Below are positions 1 to 9,594 of a stretch of DNA of 64,000 nucleotides, piece by piece. The DNA lies in assembly GCA_001600415.1 (NCBI GenBank), contig BCJX01000004.1:639689-703688 (forward strand), given 5' to 3'. This stretch comes from Pascua guehoae. Lineage: Eukaryota; Basidiomycota; Tremellomycetes; Trichosporonales; Trichosporonaceae. The stretch's first letter is position 1. Each line of letters opens with the position of its first letter. Under the pieces are notes generated by a model. The model was not told where the DNA came from. It did not search any database and saw only the letters and a program-made list of their open reading frames with translations. The position numbers and the translations under genes are program-made.

Positions 1-160
1 GTTTGGTGGTCGGCATCACCATGGCATCGGAGGATATGTCGGATTTCAAATGAGGGCCGGTGCAGTCATTCTCATTTGGGGGTATTTTGCTCCCTTCACT
101 GCAGATGAGGAATTGGTGCATAAAGGATTCCACAATCTGCGGCGGTGGGGGACGGTTGGG

Positions 161-925
161 TCATGAGCGGTCGCCGAAGCGTACGCGAGCACAAGGAGCC
201 ATCGGGTATAATTGTACGCTGTCGGGGGAGCCGACAGGCATGGGAGGGGGAAGACACTGGTCCTTACAGTAGTCGGATTCGAAGAAGATCGAGGCTGCAG
301 ACCACACGATAGTGGGATCGTGCTTACACAGCCAAGGCATCCCTAGGAGAATGTCAAAGTCCGCGATGGTCGTGATGCGGAACGAGTTCATCTCCTTGTG
401 TTGACCGATTCCAACCCTGATGTTTTTGGTAGACTGGGTGATGGCTCCCTGTCGGGCCAGGGTTCCATCGGCGAGTTTCAGGGTGAGGGGTTGGTTGAGC
501 TTATGTATGGGGATGCGGTGCGTTGCTGCGAATTTAACATCAATGATGTCGTCGGAGCAACCAGAGTCAACCATGGCTCTAGCTAAGGAGGTTACTCCAT
601 TGAACGTCAAGGTGATGTCGACACAGAGGTGAAACGGTAATTGCACCTTTTCTTTGACCAAGGTCTTGCCATGGGAGGCAGAGGATCCTGGTGGTCTAAG
701 GACTGGCGGGGGCGGAAGCGTGGGGGTATTTGCTGGTGTCGACGGGGAGGTTGAAGCCATCACCAGCGAGGGAACTGCTGAGCTATTCACAGTCTGAACC
801 AATGCGCGGGGCTGAATCACGCGTGGTAGTTGTCGTTTCCCTGGTCCTGGTCGACCTGGGAGGGTGGGTGCTCGAGGTCCTCGACAATGGTGTCGAGCTC
901 GCCAACCTCGGTGACATTTGCTCAT
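161..925 (-). pseudogene. Retropepsin-like aspartic protease segment of Pol
   Basis: The frame begins with an ATG overlapping the stop of the zinc-knuckle frame (ATGA). It contains VDSGCSDD (catalytic Asp-Ser-Gly), LKLADG, and FDILLGMPWL, a typical retropepsin flap and C-terminal pattern of Ty3/gypsy Pol. It ends at TGA 161-163 although the frame continues open to base 1. It would process the Gag-Pol polyprotein. The -1 relation to gag may be programmed or may be decay; no canonical heptamer slip site is evident at the junction. Confidence 0.75.
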
Positions 926-1200
926 ACTGGACGTGGGTCAGCCTCAGGGCATTCAGCTGCCCGGTGGCCAGCCTTGTGGCAGACGAAGCAAAAGTCTTGC
1001 TCTTCGCAAATGCATCGGGCCTCTGGGGTCAGAGGGCCTCGCGGGCGCGAGAGGGCAAAAGATACGGTCCATTGAGGACCAGACGCGGCAGGGGCGTCGG
1101 GAGCGGATGTGGCTACCATCTTTGCAGATGAGCCAGAGGCTGCAGAAGGACAGGTCCGTGTCATCGACGACGTGGTGGCAGCGGGCGTGGTCGTGCCGAA

Positions 1201-2337
1201 CTAGGTACGGGCATGGGGGTGCGTGACCTTGAGGAGGTTGATGGCCAGCTGGGCCTTACGTGCAGCGTGGTAAAGCTCTACCATGGTGGCAAAGTCGTCG
1301 ATCTTCTCACTGAGTTTGCTGGCCAAGGGGTTGGTCAGCCCAGTGAAGAACCGGTGCATGGCGTCGCATTTGTCGGTGTTGTGAATAATCGCATGGGCAA
1401 GGGAGAACTCGGCATAGTAATCGTCAAGGTCGCCAACCATCTTGATCTCGCCCTTGTACCAAAGGTTGCAGACGCGGTTCTCCTCGTCATGGTCACCGAA
1501 GTGCAACCTGAACGCTGTGAGTGTGGTGTTCCACAAACCGTTCCACGTGTCGGTTGCCTGGGACATGGCGGAGAACCATTGAGCAGCCTTTCCTTCCAAC
1601 TGTTGCTCAAGCAATTGGATCTTCCTCTCATCGTTGGTGTAGTAGTCAGGGTAGGCGTCCCAAACTAACTCGAGGTGACGGAGGAAGGAAGCCATCTCAG
1701 TCTTGTCGGTGCCCTTGAAGGTTGTCAACCGAGGACGGGGTCCTCGGGCGGTATCCGAGGATACTGGGCGCACAGGCTGGATGGGAGGAGGGGGAGCTGC
1801 TTGGGCCAACTGATTTCTGGACAACCTATCCAGGATCTGGAGTAGGGCGTCCTGGGTTGTTTGGTCAGTTGGCGATGGGGGTGGGGCTGGACCTCCAGGT
1901 GCCGGTTGAAGATGAGGGGAGTTCATCTTTTTGTACTTGGCATGGGCACCAGGATTCAGCGGATAGGCGGAGCTCATATCCCCTTGGGACGGGTTACCCA
2001 TGGGTGGTGCCTTGGGTTTACCCTGGTATTGAGACAGAGGAGGAGAGGACTCCTCAGTCTCAGTGGTGGGGGCCTGTCCCTGCAGATGTTGGTGCAGTTG
2101 CGCCAGTGTCGAGTGACCTTGAGGAGGGCCACTGAAAGATGTCACCTGCGGGGGCATCGCTTGCTTCGGGGGTGAAGCTTGAGTCAGGAGGGACAGGGGC
2201 CGGGGCGGCTGGGCTGCCTGAGGGCCCAGATTCAGAGGGGGCAGTGGGCCCTGTGGTGCCGGAGCTCGTTGTTGTTGCTGGTACTGCACCCTTGCAGTCT
2301 GGCGGCAGTGGACAGCTGACCCGGTGGTCTGCTGTTG
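1201..2337 (-). pseudogene. Gag capsid-like domain
   Basis: In frame with the upstream Gag part. It contains the retrotransposon Gag pattern of a helical region with KIQLLEQQLEGKAAQWF, then LDDYYAEFSLAHAI and HRFFTGLTNPLASKL. It ends at TAG 1201-1203, after which the same frame leads to the zinc knuckle (CX2CX4HX4C, stop at 922). Structural role: capsid and nucleocapsid of the retroelement particle. Not expected to be functional because of the stops. Confidence 0.8.
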
Positions 2338-3546
2338 TCACTGCTGGTACTCAGCGTGCCGTTGTTGAACCAGATCCCAGAAGTTGTCCTCCAACGAGGC
2401 CTGCATGGCCGTGAGGTTGGGGCGCCCAGTGTTGACGCCATACTCGTGCAGGACTGCTTCGAAGTTATAGTCTGGCGAGGGAGTGGCCGGCGAACTTGTA
2501 CCTTGCTGAGACCCGGCTTGGGTTGTCAGGCCCTTCATACTCAAGAGCGAGGGCTGAGGCCTGGGCCCTTGAACAACAGAGGGCTGTCCCACGGGAGGCT
2601 GTTCCGGTGGCCGTGGTGTGGGTGGTGCACCCGAAGGACCCACTTGTGGGGTCGTGGTCCTTTCACCACGAGATGGTGGTCGTGTTGAAGACCAAGAGGA
2701 GGGCAACGGAAGTACTGCCGGCGTGTACTGCAGGCTCGTGGGGAACGGGATTGGCGGGGACGACTGAGGGGGCACATTGGCTAGGCCCGGTGGCTCTACG
2801 GGGCACCATTGCCATTGATATCCTTCAGTCCAGGAAGGGTCGGGAATGGCTTGCCACCAGTTGTCGTCGGGATCCTTCCAGAAACGGCCAGAGTCTTGGA
2901 TTTGGACCGTGCCGGATGGTCCGCCTGTTGCCACAGCAATGCCTGAGAGTCCCACAGTGCCAGTTGGTGCCGCAGAGCTGGCTGTTGCCACCCGAGAGTG
3001 CCTGGACTGCTCTGTGGAGGAGGTGTCCTGGCTGTGTGCTGTGGGTTCCCACGACGCTGGGATCAGGGGTAGAGTGCTGGTCGGTTGGGGAACCACAAAG
3101 GGGTTGCCTTGTGGCGTGGCGAATAATGCCGAGTCCTGGGAACCAATGATGGTAGTCATCATCGACTGGTGCTGAGGTTGAACCGTGCCAGTCAATGTCG
3201 CGGGTGGGGTCAGGGGTGTACCACCAGACCCTGGTTGGAAAGCAGGGTCTGCGAACATGGGGTTCCTAGGGTGGTTGGGCGGAACAAATCCTGGGGCTCT
3301 GGAGCCGGATGGAGCTGGAGCGGGGGGAGTGTTGTCCCGAGAAAAGGGAAGTGTCGCTGAAATAGGACGAGGTCGAGTGGGTATAGGCGGGGGACCAGTG
3401 CTGGTCTGTGGGCCAGAAGGCGTGGCCGGGGCAGAGCTCGGGTCGGGGGTGTTGGGGACAATTGGGGTGGTCCCCCGACTCGATGGTTGGGAGAAAGGGT
3501 GGTCGGGATGGGGAGGCGGACCTCCTTGATCACCGGGGGTAGCCAT
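2338..3546 (-). pseudogene. Gag N-terminal part, low-complexity, ended by premature TGA
   Basis: A 402-codon stretch starting at ATG 3546, dominated by Pro, Gln, Ser and Thr, without a recognised domain; this is common for the variable N-terminus of fungal Gag proteins. It stops at TGA 2338-2340, but the frame resumes at once with Gln-rich codons and enters the conserved Gag domain without a shift. The stop sits in a CAG/CAA run (Gln-Gln-stop-Gln-Gln-Gln), so one substitution explains it. Readthrough cannot be excluded from sequence alone. Confidence 0.7.
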
Positions 3547-3663
3547 TGTGAGTGGGTGAAGAGGGAAAAGGGGAGGGAAGTTGTCGCTTGGCAGAGGAGG
3601 GAAGGAGAGAGGAGGAGGGGGAGCATGGAGAAAGAGGGCGGAAGGGAGAAGGTGGGGGTTTAT

Positions 3664-4233
3664 ATGTTACTCGAGTCGTTGGTCTGGCTGGGGACAAGAC
3701 GTTCGACTCGAGAGCGGGAACAATGGTGCGAGCACCATGCTTGGTCAGCGCTGACGTGAGAGAGATCTGCTCTCACGTAATCGGAGCGCCGTTCGGGACG
3801 GAAAACATGCCTCGAGGTGCAGTGTGGTGTCGCTACTCATCACATTGTGTGTTCGAGGGTGTGGAGAGGCAGTGGGGATTCGAAAACAACGCAGTCAAGC
3901 GGCGAGCACAACATGACAGCGCTGGAGGCGGCAAAACGGGGGTGGGTGGTGCAGCGAAGCCACCCAAGATGGCTGGGAGACTGTATAGCAATGGGGAACA
4001 CAGGTGAAGCCATATTACCTTGTCATGAGCGCGGAACCGGCGAGTGCACAGCGTGAACCACTAGCTATCACTCACTCGGTCTGCTCCATCTCAACTGGAT
4101 CGGAGGTTGGGGTGATGCTCTTGGGAACCGTATCGGCAATGCTAGATGGGTTTGCTGCTGAGCTGCTTGCTATGACAATGGTGACGGCGGGATCATGCTC
4201 TGCAACGAAGTCGAGACTTGACGCACAGTAACA
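3664..4233 (-). repeat. Candidate 5' LTR of the gypsy-like element
   Basis: The 570-bp segment is bounded on the plus strand by TGTTAC (3664) and GTAACA (ending 4233), a perfect 6-bp terminal inverted repeat of the TG...CA type. It lies 117 bp upstream of the gag ATG, as a 5' LTR should. Near its inner edge, CTCGAGTCG and CGACTCGAG (about 3670-3712) form an inverted repeat. The partner LTR is outside the window, so neither LTR identity nor the target duplication can be checked. No classical TGG-type primer-binding site is visible next to it. Confidence 0.5.
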
Positions 4234-5311
4234 TGGCTTAGAGTACAAAGAGACTATAGATCTGTCACTACATACCCTGCAGACAGCGCCATGTTGGGAG
4301 CATGACCCTTTGCCTGCTGAGACCAGCCGTGTTTGCCGGCGCACGTGACCGAAGTGGAGGTTCAGCATGGCTGAAGCAGACCGAAGGTTCACCCGAGGGC
4401 CAAGGGAGGCGTTGTTGAGTCGTCTGATCTGGCACGTGAGGAGACTGTGGCAAAATCGAACGACTGGCGGCAAGCGGATTGTTACACGAGCCAGCAGCAG
4501 ACCTAGACTCGCGTACCTAATTGCAGCCATATCACAGGCTCTGGCCAACTGTGCTGAAGCACACGATCTTCCGAGTCTGGTTTGTCGCCTTGCACCAACC
4601 GGCATTGCAGCTTTCAACATTGCAGGCGAAACATACCATTCAGCTCTTGGAATACGTTCAATACAGCAACTCCCCACCCCCCTTCAAGGTACCTGACTTG
4701 ACCAGCTGCAGTGGCACTGGCAAGGTGTCCGATACCTCATCATTGATGAGAAGAGCATGATTGGCCAGCGTGCCCTTGCTTGCATCAACTTTCGGTTCCA
4801 GCAACTCTTCCTGGCACAGTCGCATCGACCATTTGGTGGTTTGAGTGTTCTACTTGTCACTGACTTTGCCCAGCTTCCACCAGTGGCTGATACACCACTC
4901 TTTGTCCAGCCCCCATCAATGGCAGGTCCAGCTGCACAGCTTTGGGTGGCTGGCTGGGCAACATACTCTGCCTTCACTGAGACCATAACACTGGATGTGG
5001 TCATGTGACAGGCAGGTGATGATCCTGCAGCTGTTGCTTTTCGAGACCTCCTTGGCCGATTGTGATTAAATTCCCCATCCCAGGCCGACTATGACCTCCT
5101 TCGAACCCGTTTCTTCAACAATTTATCAGCCCTTGAGTGCCAACCCTTCATGCCAGCTACACACCTGTGTACGGCAAAGAATCGGGTCAAGGAGATCAAC
5201 AAACTTGGCTTGCTTGGGGCTGCAAGGCCTGTTCTCCAAGTCCCAGCCTGTCATGCTGGTCCTGGGGCTGCTGTTATGATCTGGCTCCTTCGCCTATCAT
5301 AACACAGTGCA

Positions 5312-5395
5312 CCCACATGTCGTGCCATACACGACGTGCCCCACACGACGTGCCCTACACGATGTGCCCCACATGACGTGTATTACACAACGTGT
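5312..5395 (+). repeat. Six tandem 14-bp repeats in the U3 of the solo LTR
   Basis: Consecutive 14-mers share the core ACACGACGTG with small changes (for example CATACACGACGTGC, CCCACACGACGTGC, CCTACACGATGTGC). They lie 80-160 bp upstream of the TATA box, the position of LTR enhancer repeats. The ACGTG core is a plausible bZIP/bHLH-type factor site; that function is inferred. Confidence 0.8.
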
Positions 5396-5473
5396 ATTGC
5401 ACAAAGAAGGTCCACGACACCAGGTAGAAGTCTCTTGTCAAATAGTTTCTTTGTAGATTCCTTCAACCCAAAA

Positions 5474-5515
5474 TAGTATATAAGGAGTGCCTTGGAGGGC
5501 TCTTCCCCTCCAAGG
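5474..5515 (+). promoter_or_regulatory. LTR core promoter: TATA box followed by hairpin
   Basis: AGTATATAAGG (about 5476-5486) is a good TATA box. Immediately after it CTTGGAGGG (5491-5499) pairs with CCCTCCAAG across a 6-base loop, giving a 9-bp hairpin that would be at or near the transcript start (R region). Confidence 0.6.
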
Positions 5516-6325
5516 ATCAATTTTCATATGTTACATCGCTAGCACCAAACACCACTTGCTCGCTCAGTCGACCTCCTGGCCCATCGCTCGCTGTTATACA
5601 AGTTATTCACCAACACCGCCTGTCATCCGTTACTACGTACCGATACTTCCAGGCGTTACTTCCTCGTCCATCGATCCTCAGACCTTATCCACTCGGGTCT
5701 ATTACAAATTCATCCGTCCCTTTACTCTGTCACTTCCATCCAGAGTCAAGGTCGTAACAGCTGCAGGCGCTTCTGAAGATAAAGCTGAAGGATTGCCTGC
5801 AATGCTCCTCCTTATGGAAGGAGCATCAGTCATGATCACGCGTAATCTTTGGACCCAATAGGGTCTCACGAATGGGACAATGGGATATATCCACTCCATT
5901 GGCTTCAATGAGGGTGACATTGCTGGCCAATGTCTGCCACAAGTCGTCATGGTTGGTGTACCCTCATACACTGGCCCGACAGACTGGCAAGATGTTGACG
6001 GGACAGCCTTGGTGCCAGTGACACCATTTTTGGTCACTTGGGATGAGCCCACTGGCTGATGCACATGGGAACAGTTGCCATTGCAGTTGGCATATGCAAT
6101 AACTGTGCACAAGTCCCAAGGTATGACTCTTGAGAGAGCAGTCATTGACCTTGGTGATCGGGAGTTCTCAACTGGCCTCACATTTATTGCCATTTCCCGT
6201 ATTAAGACCCTTGCTGGCTTGGCTTTCAATCCTGGCTTCAGCCTTCATGCATTCTCAGCCTAGGTAGTGATCGAGTCAATGGCCACATAGTGAGGAGGTG
6301 AAGTAGCAACATAACTTGCATGAAA

Positions 6326-7330
6326 CTAGAGACCCGCCTTAGTGGTGGCATCGCGACAAGTAAAACCAGTAAACACACAGTGGAAGTTGGTGGTCTTGTC
6401 CTCAGGATCCCAGACAAGCTTGTGTTCGAGCTTGGAGGACTGGAAATAGATAACAGAGCCAGGATGAAGGCGGATGGAGCGGTTCAGGTCCTTGATGTAA
6501 AGAATGGCGCGCCGGCCAATGACGAAGACGACGGAGTAGTGCTGATCGAAATCAAGTTTGTCAAAGTGGAATGCTGCACCCTCACCTTGGGAAAGAGTGA
6601 CAACAGAGGCCATACCACCTTTGAGAGCTGCCGGCGCTTGGGTGAACTTGCCCTCCTCCACCTGTTGGGCAGACTTGGAGCTCATGCCCAGCTCACCTGC
6701 ACGTGGGTTGGCCATGCCCTGGAGGAAGTCCTGATGGATTGTGCGATGGGGAAACTTCATCTTGAATGCTGTGGCGGGGTCGACCTTTTCAAGGAAGTGG
6801 AGTGGCCGCTTGCCCATAACGTTGCCATAGAGAGTCTCCAGCATGCGGACAGTCTCCTCGGCCTTGGGATTGTGTGCGTGCTTGGAGATGAAAGTGAATT
6901 CACAGTAGCGTCGCAAGAAACCGAACCACAGTTGGTGGAAGTCACCGCCATGGCCAGCTGTGGTGGTGGGCTTGATACCAGTTGCATTGATCGCCTCACA
7001 CACTTTGGCAAAGGCAGTGAGCTCATCGTCCTTGATCACGGAGTGCTGCCAGATTGCAGCAAACTGTGGGGTGTCCGGTGATTCGAGGTGTGGAGGGAGT
7101 GTAAGGGCAAAGCTGTCACATTTAGGGAGTGGAGGGTAGTCGGCAGAGATGTCGCAGACATGGTGTTCCCAGGTGAGTGTGGTAAAGTGTGCCTTGAAGC
7201 CGTGCTTGAGTGCGTTGTTGTAGCCGGCACCCTTGGTGGTGGGGGCGTCATGGTGGCCAGTGCCCTTGGTGGTAGGGGCATGACGGTGGGCAGCGCCCTT
7301 GGTGGTGGGGGTGTCACGGATGGGTGGCAT
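6326..7330 (-). CDS. 2OG-Fe(II) dioxygenase-like protein, transposon-associated candidate
   Basis: An intronless 334-codon ORF from ATG 7330; the frame is open upstream to at least 7528 without another ATG, through Pro-Glu-Leu repeats. The N-terminus holds three PTTKGA-type repeats. The C-terminal half contains HFD (residues 255-257), then LHPGSVIYFQSSKLEHKLV with His 303, matching the HxD...H iron triad and the PGxxxxF strand of double-stranded beta-helix dioxygenases. The arginine that usually binds 2-oxoglutarate is not obvious. The order resembles fungal TET/JBP-type oxygenases known from basidiomycete transposons, but the family assignment is inference. It ends 62 bp from the end of the helicase relic, in convergent orientation, and unlike it has no internal stop. 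Confidence 0.5.
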   Translation of the reverse strand: MPPIRDTPTTKGAAHRHAPTTKGTGHHDAPTTKGAGYNNALKHGFKAHFTTLTWEHHVCDISADYPPLPKCDSFALTLPPHLESPDTPQFAAIWQHSVIKDDELTAFAKVCEAINATGIKPTTTAGHGGDFHQLWFGFLRRYCEFTFISKHAHNPKAEETVRMLETLYGNVMGKRPLHFLEKVDPATAFKMKFPHRTIHQDFLQGMANPRAGELGMSSKSAQQVEEGKFTQAPAALKGGMASVVTLSQGEGAAFHFDKLDFDQHYSVVFVIGRRAILYIKDLNRSIRLHPGSVIYFQSSKLEHKLVWDPEDKTTNFHCVFTGFTCRDATTKAGL

Positions 7331-7975
7331 TGTGTCGGCTCGCTTGGCACTCGGGTCAAGATCCAGGAATGGCAACTCGGGCCTTGGTGGCAACTCCAGC
7401 CTCAGTGGCAACTCGGGCCTCGGTGGCAACTCGGGCCAATGGTGATGGGTAGGGTAGGTGGGGAGGGGGGGTACAGAGGCACTTGCAGGGAAGGGGGCCC
7501 GGCAAATGTAGTGACACAAGGTCTGCACAATGCATGCTCTGTTGTGGATGGGTAGGTGCAGGGGTGAATGGATGAATGGTTGGATGGATGGATGGATGGA
7601 TGGATGGATATATGGACGACACGTCGACGCGTCCAGGTTGGCGCGGCTCGCGGCGGCGTGATGCAGCGGTGTGATGACTTTTGGTTCCGTCGCTTACGCC
7701 GCAAAACGTCCTCCCGGGCGTCCCTAGTCTGCAGGCGGGTCGGTCGTGGCCCTCACCGCTGACGACTCTAGACAAGCAGCGAGCAGCACGGAAAGGAACT
7801 CCACAGCTGCTAATCATGACTGTCGTTCATCTCACTCTGTCGACCTAGACAGCTAGCTACAATGCGGTATGTAACAGTGTTGGCGGTCACTTCTCATTAC
7901 GTTCCTTGCTATGTACCACTTCTGACTACAAATAACTCAATGATCGACTCCAAATTAACATCTATCCTCGACGCA
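7331..7975. other. Spacer between the transposon region and the first permease gene
   Basis: No convincing gene. 7331-7528 continues the upstream open frame of the dioxygenase-like ORF. A (TGGA)7 microsatellite lies at 7581-7609. 7610-7975 holds nothing I recognise; part must be the 3' flank of the permease gene, whose stop is at 7976. Confidence 0.6.
7581..7609 (+). repeat. (TGGA)n microsatellite
   Basis: About seven perfect TGGA units, with degenerate copies just upstream. Confidence 0.95.
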
Positions 7976-9594
7976 CTACGAGCATGCGAAGGGCTTGCCG
8001 ACGCTCGTGCCCTTGTACGACTCAACCATGTCATAGACGGATGCGTACGTGCCGGCGCCGAAGATGACGAGGCCGACGATAATCACCGCGATGTTCATCA
8101 TGGTGAGCAGGATATTCTTAGGCGTCGAGAAGCACCCGCCCTCCTTGATCAACTTGAACCACATGATGCCGGGAAGGTACAGCGAGAAGCCCGAGTTGAA
8201 AAGCGCCGAGATGATACCGAGCAGTGGGGAGAACACGGGAATGACCTGTGCCACGATCCAGGCGGTAAGGCAAATGGCAAAGATGAGCGACACCCAGACA
8301 ACCCAGCCCTTGGGGGTGTTGACGTATCGGACGGTGCTGCTTGAAAAGGCATGGTCCATGATAAAGCGCCCTGCTGTCACAGCGCAGATGGCACCGGAGA
8401 TGAAGATAACGGGGAGCGCGATACCGAAAGCCACGCGGCTAACGGTGTGTCCGGCCGAAAGGAGGGCAGGCGACTTAACAGCCGGGCCGATGAAGGCGTA
8501 GCCGAGAGCTCCGACGCAGGTGTAGATGACAATCTGGATGCCGCCGAGGGAGTAGATTGCCTTCGGGAAGTCGCTGGGCGTGTGCATCTCCTCCATGAAA
8601 GAAAACTGCGGTCAGCGGGGAAAGAGAAGGAGGAACGTACCTGGCAGACGGCGAACGAGTACGCGAACAGCACGTTGGTGGCGGCAAGCATGCCGTATGC
8701 AAAGGGCGGCTTGTCGGCCGTAGCCTGCCATCCAGTGTCCCAATTCTTCTCGTTTGCGGATTTGCCGGTGGCGGCAAGGGTAATGAACACGGCGGACATG
8801 ATCGACAGGAAGTCCACATAGCCGAGGACCGCCATTTCTGAAAACGACGGAGGCAGCGAGCACACGATGAGGATGAACATGGAGACGAGGCTCCAGATGA
8901 CTTTGCAGACGTTGTCCGTGTCTGAGATGGTCTTGAAGGCGATTTGGCCCGTGAGGCAGTGGGAGCCAACGAGGAGAACGAGGAAGGAGACAAAGCACAC
9001 CTCGAGGACCTTTTGGAGCGCAACGCCACCGCGCCCGGGGAGTAGTAATGGCCCGATGTCGGAGTAATGCTTAACTTGCGGGTACTTGACCTTGACCTGA
9101 CCGACGACATAGGAGCAGTAGATGGCAACGAGACCCATGCCGATGGTGAGGATGACGCCGCCGATCATTCCGAGGGATGCAAAGACACTGACAGTCAGCT
9201 GGATCACGCGAGGTCAAACGTACAGTGGCATGGAGAGCGTGCCCAGAGCGACAGCCGTGACGATCAGTACGACCGTGAGCTGCACCCAGCCAAGCTTGTG
9301 AAACTTGTTCTCGCCGTCTTCGGTTACGTCGGTGAGGTATTCCACCTTTTCGGCCTCTGTCATCCCCGCCATGGGGTTCAACGACATGCGGCGTCCCGGC
9401 GGGCCTTCGATCATGACCGACCCGCGACGCCCACCGCCGTACGACGACATGCGGCGCTGCCGGCCATGCTCGTCGATCGCAATTACGCGTGTCGTTGCAC
9501 CGTTATCGGGCTTGCTGATATGGACATGCTTCTCGGCGTCGTAGACGTTGACACCGCCGCGCGAGTCGATTTTCTCGAGAGAGTTCTTCCTCAT
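7976..9594 (-). CDS. Amino acid permease, AAAP (Aa_trans) family, copy 1
   Basis: Three exons: 9594-9224, 9187-8641 and 8605-7976 (introns of 36 and 35 nt, GTACGT donors, GCTGAC branch sites), giving 515 aa. A hydrophilic N-tail of about 95 residues precedes the first membrane helix (TVVLIVTAVALGTLSMP). The spliced junction SMPLVFASLGMIGG matches the conserved first-helix region of AAAP transporters. About ten more hydrophobic helices follow, including GYAFIGPAVKSPALLS, and there is a cytosolic C-tail. It is expected to move neutral amino acids with protons across the plasma membrane or vacuole; the substrate cannot be read from the sequence. A paralogue lies at 16392-18059 on the same strand. 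Stop TAG 7976-7978. Confidence 0.92.

Larger units (their letters stand above)
1..3546 (-). mobile_element. Ty3/gypsy-like LTR retrotransposon, gag-protease part, degenerate, truncated by window edge
   Basis: Read on the minus strand from 3546. A Pro/Gln/Ser-rich Gag N-terminus (ATG at 3546) runs to an in-frame TGA at 2338-2340. The same frame continues into a Gag domain (about 1201-2337; WFSAMSQ, LDDYYAEFSLAH and LYHAARKAQLA segments), ends at a TAG (1201-1203), then goes on through a CX2CX4HX4C zinc knuckle (CFVCHKAGHRAAEC, about 960-1010) to TGA 922-924. The aspartic protease (VDSGCSDD active-site motif) is in the -1 frame, its ATG overlapping that stop as ATGA (925-922). It is itself closed by TGA at 161-163, after which the frame stays open to the window edge. 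Reverse transcriptase and integrase would lie beyond position 1. Three in-frame stops indicate a decayed copy. The family follows from domain order; I cannot name the clade. Confidence 0.85.
5272..5759 (+). mobile_element. Solo LTR (488 bp) with 5-bp target-site duplication
   Basis: The segment starts TGTTATGATC and ends CGTAACA (inverted termini TGTTA/TAACA). It is flanked by the direct repeat GCTGC at 5267-5271 and 5760-5764. Removing the LTR and one GCTGC rejoins the helicase frame exactly (GPGAA to GASEDK), which proves the insertion. Inside are six 14-bp repeats (5312-5395), a TATA box (AGTATATAAGG, about 5475) and a 9-bp hairpin just after it. It is the remnant of an LTR retrotransposon lost by LTR-LTR recombination, oriented with its promoter reading rightward. 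Confidence 0.92.
4367..6263 (+). pseudogene. Helitron/PIF1-type DNA helicase relic, interrupted by a solo LTR
   Basis: Pieces of one PIF1-superfamily helicase remain. Around 4580-4670 APTGIAAFNIAGETYHSAL matches the region after motif I. DEKSMIG then VTDFAQLPPVADTPLF (about 4740-4910) are motifs II and III. After the LTR, EGLPAMLLLMEGASVMITRN (about 5785-5845) and AYAITVHKSQGMTL (about 6090-6130) are the C-terminal motifs, ending at TAG 6261-6263. The Walker A lysine region is not intact (a sequence like ASSRP stands where GTGKS is expected), and stops occur near 5007, 5060, 5859 and 6059. No Rep (HUH) domain is visible, so Helitron origin is an inference from the helicase type. It lies tail-to-tail with the dioxygenase-like ORF. 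Confidence 0.85.

Noticed and set aside
4072..4677. 201-codon minus-strand ORF over the helicase N-terminal relic
   Set aside because: It is antisense to recognised PIF1 motifs and spans the candidate LTR border.
5312..5395. Regular 14-bp repeats considered as a CRISPR-like array
   Set aside because: No spacers: repeats are directly adjacent, inside an LTR promoter of a eukaryotic genome.
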